Source: Triplophysa rosa (taxonomy: Eukaryota > Chordata > Actinopteri > Cypriniformes > Nemacheilidae). From it: 64,000 nucleotides of DNA. Where the stretch lies: the NCBI RefSeq assembly GCF_024868665.1, contig NC_079895.1, positions 6,145,069 to 6,209,068 on the forward strand, read 5' to 3'. The position numbers and the translations under genes were made by a program. Below the pieces are notes generated by a model. That model worked only from the letters and a program-made list of their open reading frames with translations. It had not been told where the DNA came from and did not search any database. Of this stretch, positions 59,105-64,000 are shown piece after piece; within the stretch, counting starts at the first letter, position 1, and every line of letters starts with the position of its first letter.

Positions 59105-62100
59105 GCGATTTATTAACTTAAATAAACATGAGAGAGTAAAGTTTAATGCGAATTGTTATTTTATAATTATTTTAATAATTATGCAAAATGACATCCAGTA
59201 TTACGCGAGTTTAAATTAACACATTTTTTATATGGTATAGACGAACAAACGGGAAACAAAACAAGTGTGTGCGCTCATCGGACAAAAATACAAAAATAAG
59301 AAGCTTATATAGTGTTAATAATGGATTGTGATACTTGATAAACCCCAGTTTTCTTTTTGTTGGAGCTCAGTTCTGTCTTACCAAACCGCCTTTAGTTACT
59401 GAATCCACATCACAAGCAAAAAATCAATAGACAGAGTTAGACACGTTGTGTCCATCCAGCTGCTCTGATCAATACGAAGAGCACATTAACCCTTTTTAAG
59501 ATGAAAACACGCTCATTGAATTAAAGATTGTAAAGGCGGTTGACCGTATGTGAAGCATGCTGTAGGTGTGCAGATATCAAAGTGGCTCTTGAGGTCCAGT
59601 TTATTTCTCAAGTACATGTTTTGTCAGTCTCAGCCTCAGGTGACACATCCCACTGACTACCCACATCTTGTATGCATGTGTGCAAGTAAGGGCACATGAT
59701 TTCCGATGCGGAAACAAAGTCATGTTCACAGTGAGTGCTTTTGAGAAGTAATGGGTGGATTTGGCTGCGTTTACTGGCATCAGATCTTCAGAGTTTGGTT
59801 TCAGGCAACTTGAAGAAACTAGACATATTCACAAGACATGAAACTAGATATTCACAAGACGTGTAAATTCTGCTTTGTTTTTGACAGAAATGATAATCAG
59901 TATAAATTTTGCAGTTGACGGAAGTTCTTCATTAAGTCACACGTTTTATTATTTTTACACAAATTCAAATGAACAGCTTTGTGCGTAGTGGGTAGTCTTT
60001 AGGGCAATCTAATGTAAATTCTGGGAATTCTCCCAGTAGTCAATGCTCAAGAGCTAAAGAACAGAGAGAGAAAAAAGTTGTCTTATCTTCTCTTTTGAGT
60101 TTATTACGTGAAACCCATCAACATTACCACTGTAGCTAATATCACTACAGCATCCATTAAACTGAGCTTTTCTGTGAAGGCGTAAGGATAACTGCCCAGT
60201 AGTGTGCACAGTGGAGCTAACAAGCAAGATTGCCAATAGCTCAGTATGTTTTGACTCGCTATCTGAAAAACATTTCAGGAGTGGTAAAGATTGGCTTAGA
60301 AAAACACACAGAGAGGTCAGACTAATGAGCTTTCAGATCATCAGACATCCGCACAGGCAACATCTTTCCTTTGAGAGAATATAAAAAGCCAACAAATCAA
60401 ACCACAAAACAACAATTTTGAAATTCAAGTTTTAAACTACAGCAAAATCTGTAGCTGCTCTCAATTCTCTGCCCTTCTCAGATTTTGGTTAGTATGTGCA
60501 CGGCTTGTTTAAAAGCAGAAGTCCTTTCACAGAACTTCCATTACCGGTGATGTCAGCAGATTGAAAATAAGTGGTAGTAGTTCGGAGAGTATCCAAGGCC
60601 TCTGAAAGTCCAGGGCTTGAGGACTATAATGCAATGCACACAGTAGGTTATTTTTATAAGAACACGTTTTTGATGGTGTGGAGGAACATGCCTTGGTTTG
60701 TAACACAGATTCAGATGCCAAAGGTCTTGAGAAAACACACATGAGCAAAAGTGGATAAAGTCACATTGGTCATTTATAGGGGACAAGTTGGTTGCAACGG
60801 ATGGTGGAAAGATGAGATGCATTTGTCCTTTAAACTCCCGTTTGCTGTTAAAACAACTGACATTTGTTGTATAGAACGTTTTATCGGACGCGCGAGCACC
60901 TGACCCCCAGTTAACTTCCGGTTTGTGTTTGGCTGTTTGGCTAGTGCCTAATAATATAACTATTTAAATGCTATCTAATTTATGTGAATATCAATTTGTA
61001 TTATTATTTTACTGTATAATAATTGTATTAAATAAACAATTTGTTGAATTTTGTTGTATGTTCATTTTATTAAATAAACAATTTGTTAAATGGGTCCTGT
61101 AGTTCGGTCGCATTTAAACAAACCGTTTGGTACACTGACATCTAGCGATTGAGCTTGGTATCGGAGTCTAAATTCAAAATACTGGAGAGGCAAGTTTAGC
61201 CAAGTAACGGTTCTTCTCGGTTTCTTTTGAGTGTTATCAGAAATAATCTACAGGAACTCTATTGTTTGTGAATGTGTACCAGAAGTTCAGTTGGGGTCAC
61301 AAAAGTGCTCATGCGCAGTAACGTTTGTTTATGTTGTTAAGATGAAACCGTCTAGTGATACAATACTTTATTCCTACAGTTTTGACATTTCTTTAGAGAC
61401 AGTTGTTTCTCTTTGACAGAATTGAGATCTCTTGATTTTGAGATTTACTTCCTGAGAAGAAAAATCGCAGTAACTCTTAAACTCTTCCATGTTATTCCAA
61501 TATGACAAATTCTGTCATCAAAAGTGAGAGATTTTAATATTTGACTTTTCAGAGGTGTTCTGTTATTCACACCCACATTTTATTGTCCAGTACTTTTATT
61601 GTACACCAAATCTCATGCCTTTTTGTTGCCATAAGGAATATTAGGAGAAATATTTGAGGTAAAGTTAACTGGAAACTGTACTAAGATATTATAGACTAAA
61701 CTATGAGACGTCTCAGATTCCTTGGAAATTCGTTTCTAAAGAAATTGTTGTTTCATTTATGTAAAATCTCAAGTGTTTGGTTGTGGTTTCAAAACGTGGT
61801 TATGAATTTGCATTTATTTACCAAATGAGGTTAACATTTTATAGTCTATGAGGTTGTTGAGTACATGTAAATAAAGTTTTCCAAATATCACCCGAGGCAT
61901 TTCTTAATACATAATATCTGTTCAGCCTCTAAAGAAGCCTCAAAGGAAAGTGTATTACTTTTCATTTTCATCTAATCAGATATTACATTTATACTCATAA
62001 AACGGATCTAACGACAAACAGCTAAAATTAGTTTGTGTAAGAAATGAGCTGTGCTTTCTCTGTTAAATGAAAAAGGCACTTAATTCTCTAAAACCGACCT

Positions 62101-63701
62101 GTTTCGAAGAGACTTTTATTTACAACCCCAAAGCGCGTTCGTGGTAACTTCAATAGATATATTTAGAGATCACGTAAATAATTAAAAACTCTCTCTTATC
62201 ATTTTGTGATTATTTTGATGAATATGACAAAGCTGTGTGTTCAAAGGGACACGTCTCTCATTTCAGTGCTGCCCGAAGTGATTAAACTAATGAACAATGA
62301 CTTCATTTAGCGTTTTAATTTCTACGCAGCAGATCTTATGCATATTTATATTTTTGAACATAAGCAATTAACCTGATGCTGTTTTTTATATCTGGGGGAA
62401 AGTCATTCAAAACCAATCAGAAGTGACGAGCTGGTTTAGAAGTTTCAGGCAGACGCTTTCCGCGTTGGGTCGATTCTCGTGAGACGCCGACGAAACCTTT
62501 CAAAGGCTGAAAATAAGCCCATGAATGACAAACTTATCAGTTACAGAGGCTTTAAATGGCCAGAGAATCATAAACAAGCCTTTACAGACTTGAAATGACT
62601 GAGAATCACGCTGTTTGAAAAGCACATTGTTTTCATTGTGTTCTTCATCAGAATTGGCTCTCAAGGACTACTTGACTTTGTCTTTTGGAGTAAACCTACA
62701 GGTTAAATGTTAAACAGAAGAGGGAGAGAAACGGAGAGAAAGAGATAAAATGAATGAGAGTAAATTGCATATTAATTCAAGTCATTGTTGTTCCTCTCCT
62801 TTGACACCTCTGAATTTCAGATTAATGAATGTATTACAATGGGGCGTCCCATTACTGTTTTACAAACATTACAGGAACAAGTCAGATTTTCTTTTCTGTT
62901 CAAATTATTGGATGTGTACGGCTATTTTCTAAACAAATGCATTATAGTTCTTCTCCACACCAGCGTACACTGGACATCACAAACTGGTGGCATTACTGCT
63001 ACTGGATTGAGATACGCAATGGCAACCGCAGCTCTAATTGGATAATTGCCATTCGACCAAACGATCCCAGCGCGGGTCCACTTCTCATCAAAAGTGTGTA
63101 ATATTAAGCATGACACAGGCGGAACCGGCCGGTAATTAATGTACCAAATCAATTACAAATCACTCTATTTGGAGAATTCCTATGAGGAGAGCCCCTCATT
63201 ATCAGAGTTCTGATGGAGCCCCGCTCCCACGAGGAGAGACGCTTCTTTTCTTTAGCTCAGTCTCTGTCGATAGTAGCACGTAGTGTTAGATTTACACTGC
63301 TCAAGGAGATGATTGAAGTGTCAAAGTCATAGGTCTGTACATGGCGTTCTTCTCTTCTACCCAATCATCTCTCATTCTCACTTTGAAACTAAAATAACAC
63401 AAAACCGCTAGGAGGCCATTACTGCCCGGTGTGGCAAAATCTTGGAATTATTTTCGTTCTGCTGGAGCATGCAGATAGTCATAGATGAAGACACAAAGTG
63501 AATTTTATGGATTTTGCGTTTTCGTCAAATGTTTATTTTATGCTGCAGAATTTATAAGAGCATAGCCTCTCTTTATGCTAATGAAGTTGAATCTCATTAT
63601 ACGGCATTGGGTTGTTTACCCTGATTCTGATGTCCCTGGATCTTTTGTTGGTCTTTTTTATTGGAACTAGGGCAATCAGGTTCTTACTATAGCCTACATT
63701 A
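59105..63701. other. Longest repeat-poor block of the downstream intron
   Basis: Contains the short repeat fragment at about 60875-60945 (shared with 20445-20520) and small direct repeats (TATTAAATAAACAATTTGTT near 61028 and 61070; CATATTCACAAGAC-type near 59825). 62960-63240 is a strong candidate conserved element with TCTAATTGGATAATTGCC, CCGGTAATTAATGTACC and ATCAATTACAAATC. 62240-62400 is weaker. The three overlapping forward frames at 62750-63101 show how open the stretch is but match no protein family. Confidence 0.4.
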
Positions 63702-63968
63702 CACTGTCAGAAGCAATGGTAAAGAAATGTACCCCAGCTGCCACTGACGCGGTACCCTTTCAAAAAGGAAGCTTTTGCACCCAAAGAATGCATATTAGTA
63801 CCTCAGAGGTACATACTGGTACCAAAGAGTGCGTAATAGTTCTTTAAATGTACATATTGGTATCAAATGTATGCATATCTGCACCTAAATGGTACACATT
63901 AGGAACTTTAAAAGCATAGTGCCTCAGTGACAGCTTGGGTATATTTTTTTACCATTTTTTCTGACAAC
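63702..63968. mobile_element. Palindromic MITE of GGTACC-rich type
   Basis: CACTGTCAGAAGCAATGGTA at the left is inverted as TTTTACCATTTTTTCTGACA at the right. Interior repeats of GTACCTCAGAGGTACATAC, TTGGTATCAAATG and GGTACACATTAGG. Also common in fish. Diverged copy. Confidence 0.72.
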
Positions 63969-64000
63969 GTATACCATAGTGAGAAGGTGAGCGGAGTGAC

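Larger units (their letters stand above)
44608..64000 (+). other. erbb4: erbb4 intron downstream of the coding exon (5' part, end outside window)
   Basis: Begins with the donor GTAAGC directly after the arginine codon. I looked for the next ErbB4 coding block (starting with a VREVTGYV-type sequence) and did not find it, so this intron exceeds 19 kb here. Contents are described in the following entries. Confidence 0.88.

Noticed and set aside
44608..64000. Search for the next erbb4 exon
   Set aside because: No stretch encoding the expected VREVTGYV / NQFRYLPLENLRIIRG-type sequence was seen on the + strand.

Overview
The window is vertebrate, and almost certainly from a cypriniform fish (carp, minnow or loach group). 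It has one short coding exon in about 64 kb of AT-rich intronic DNA. The dispersed repeats are those I know from cyprinid genomes: palindromic Angel-like MITEs, several other TTAA-flanked MITEs, non-autonomous hAT elements with 8-bp target duplications, tRNA-derived SINEs and a 5'-truncated L2/CR1-type LINE.

The only protein-coding feature I can support is a 152-bp exon at 44456-44607 on the + strand. It encodes the start of the mature ectodomain of the receptor tyrosine kinase ErbB4 ([14 protein letters not shown] ... DLSFLR). It has a strong polypyrimidine/AG acceptor, a GTAAGC donor and split-codon phase 1 at its 5' end. The upstream 44.4 kb is therefore the 3' part of the preceding intron, and the downstream 19.4 kb is the 5' part of the next. 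I did not find the following ErbB4 exon or the conventional signal-peptide exon. A CpG-rich cluster at 20860-21520 holds a phase-compatible candidate alternative first exon (ATG at 21022, donor after 21079), which is unproven.

Layout: 1-8.7 kb has an Angel copy, a hAT MITE, a SINE, a disrupted palindromic MITE and a TTAA MITE. 8.7-20 kb has Angel copies (one with three arms), a second copy of the hAT MITE and a 0.7-kb TTAA element. 20-30 kb has the CpG cluster, MITEs and a SINE nested in a MITE. 30-44 kb is repeat-dense, with nested elements, a hAT with 34-bp tandem repeats, and a LINE split by an 826-bp hAT. 44.4 kb is the erbb4 exon. 45-64 kb has more Angel and hAT elements, including an Angel copy inserted into a mariner-like element whose empty site can be read, a 240-bp tandem duplication, a 31-bp tandem array, and several repeat-free stretches that look like candidate conserved non-coding elements.

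The remaining open reading frames are short, overlap in several frames, or run into repeats. I do not regard them as genes. Repeat family names come from memory of characteristic termini and were not searched.
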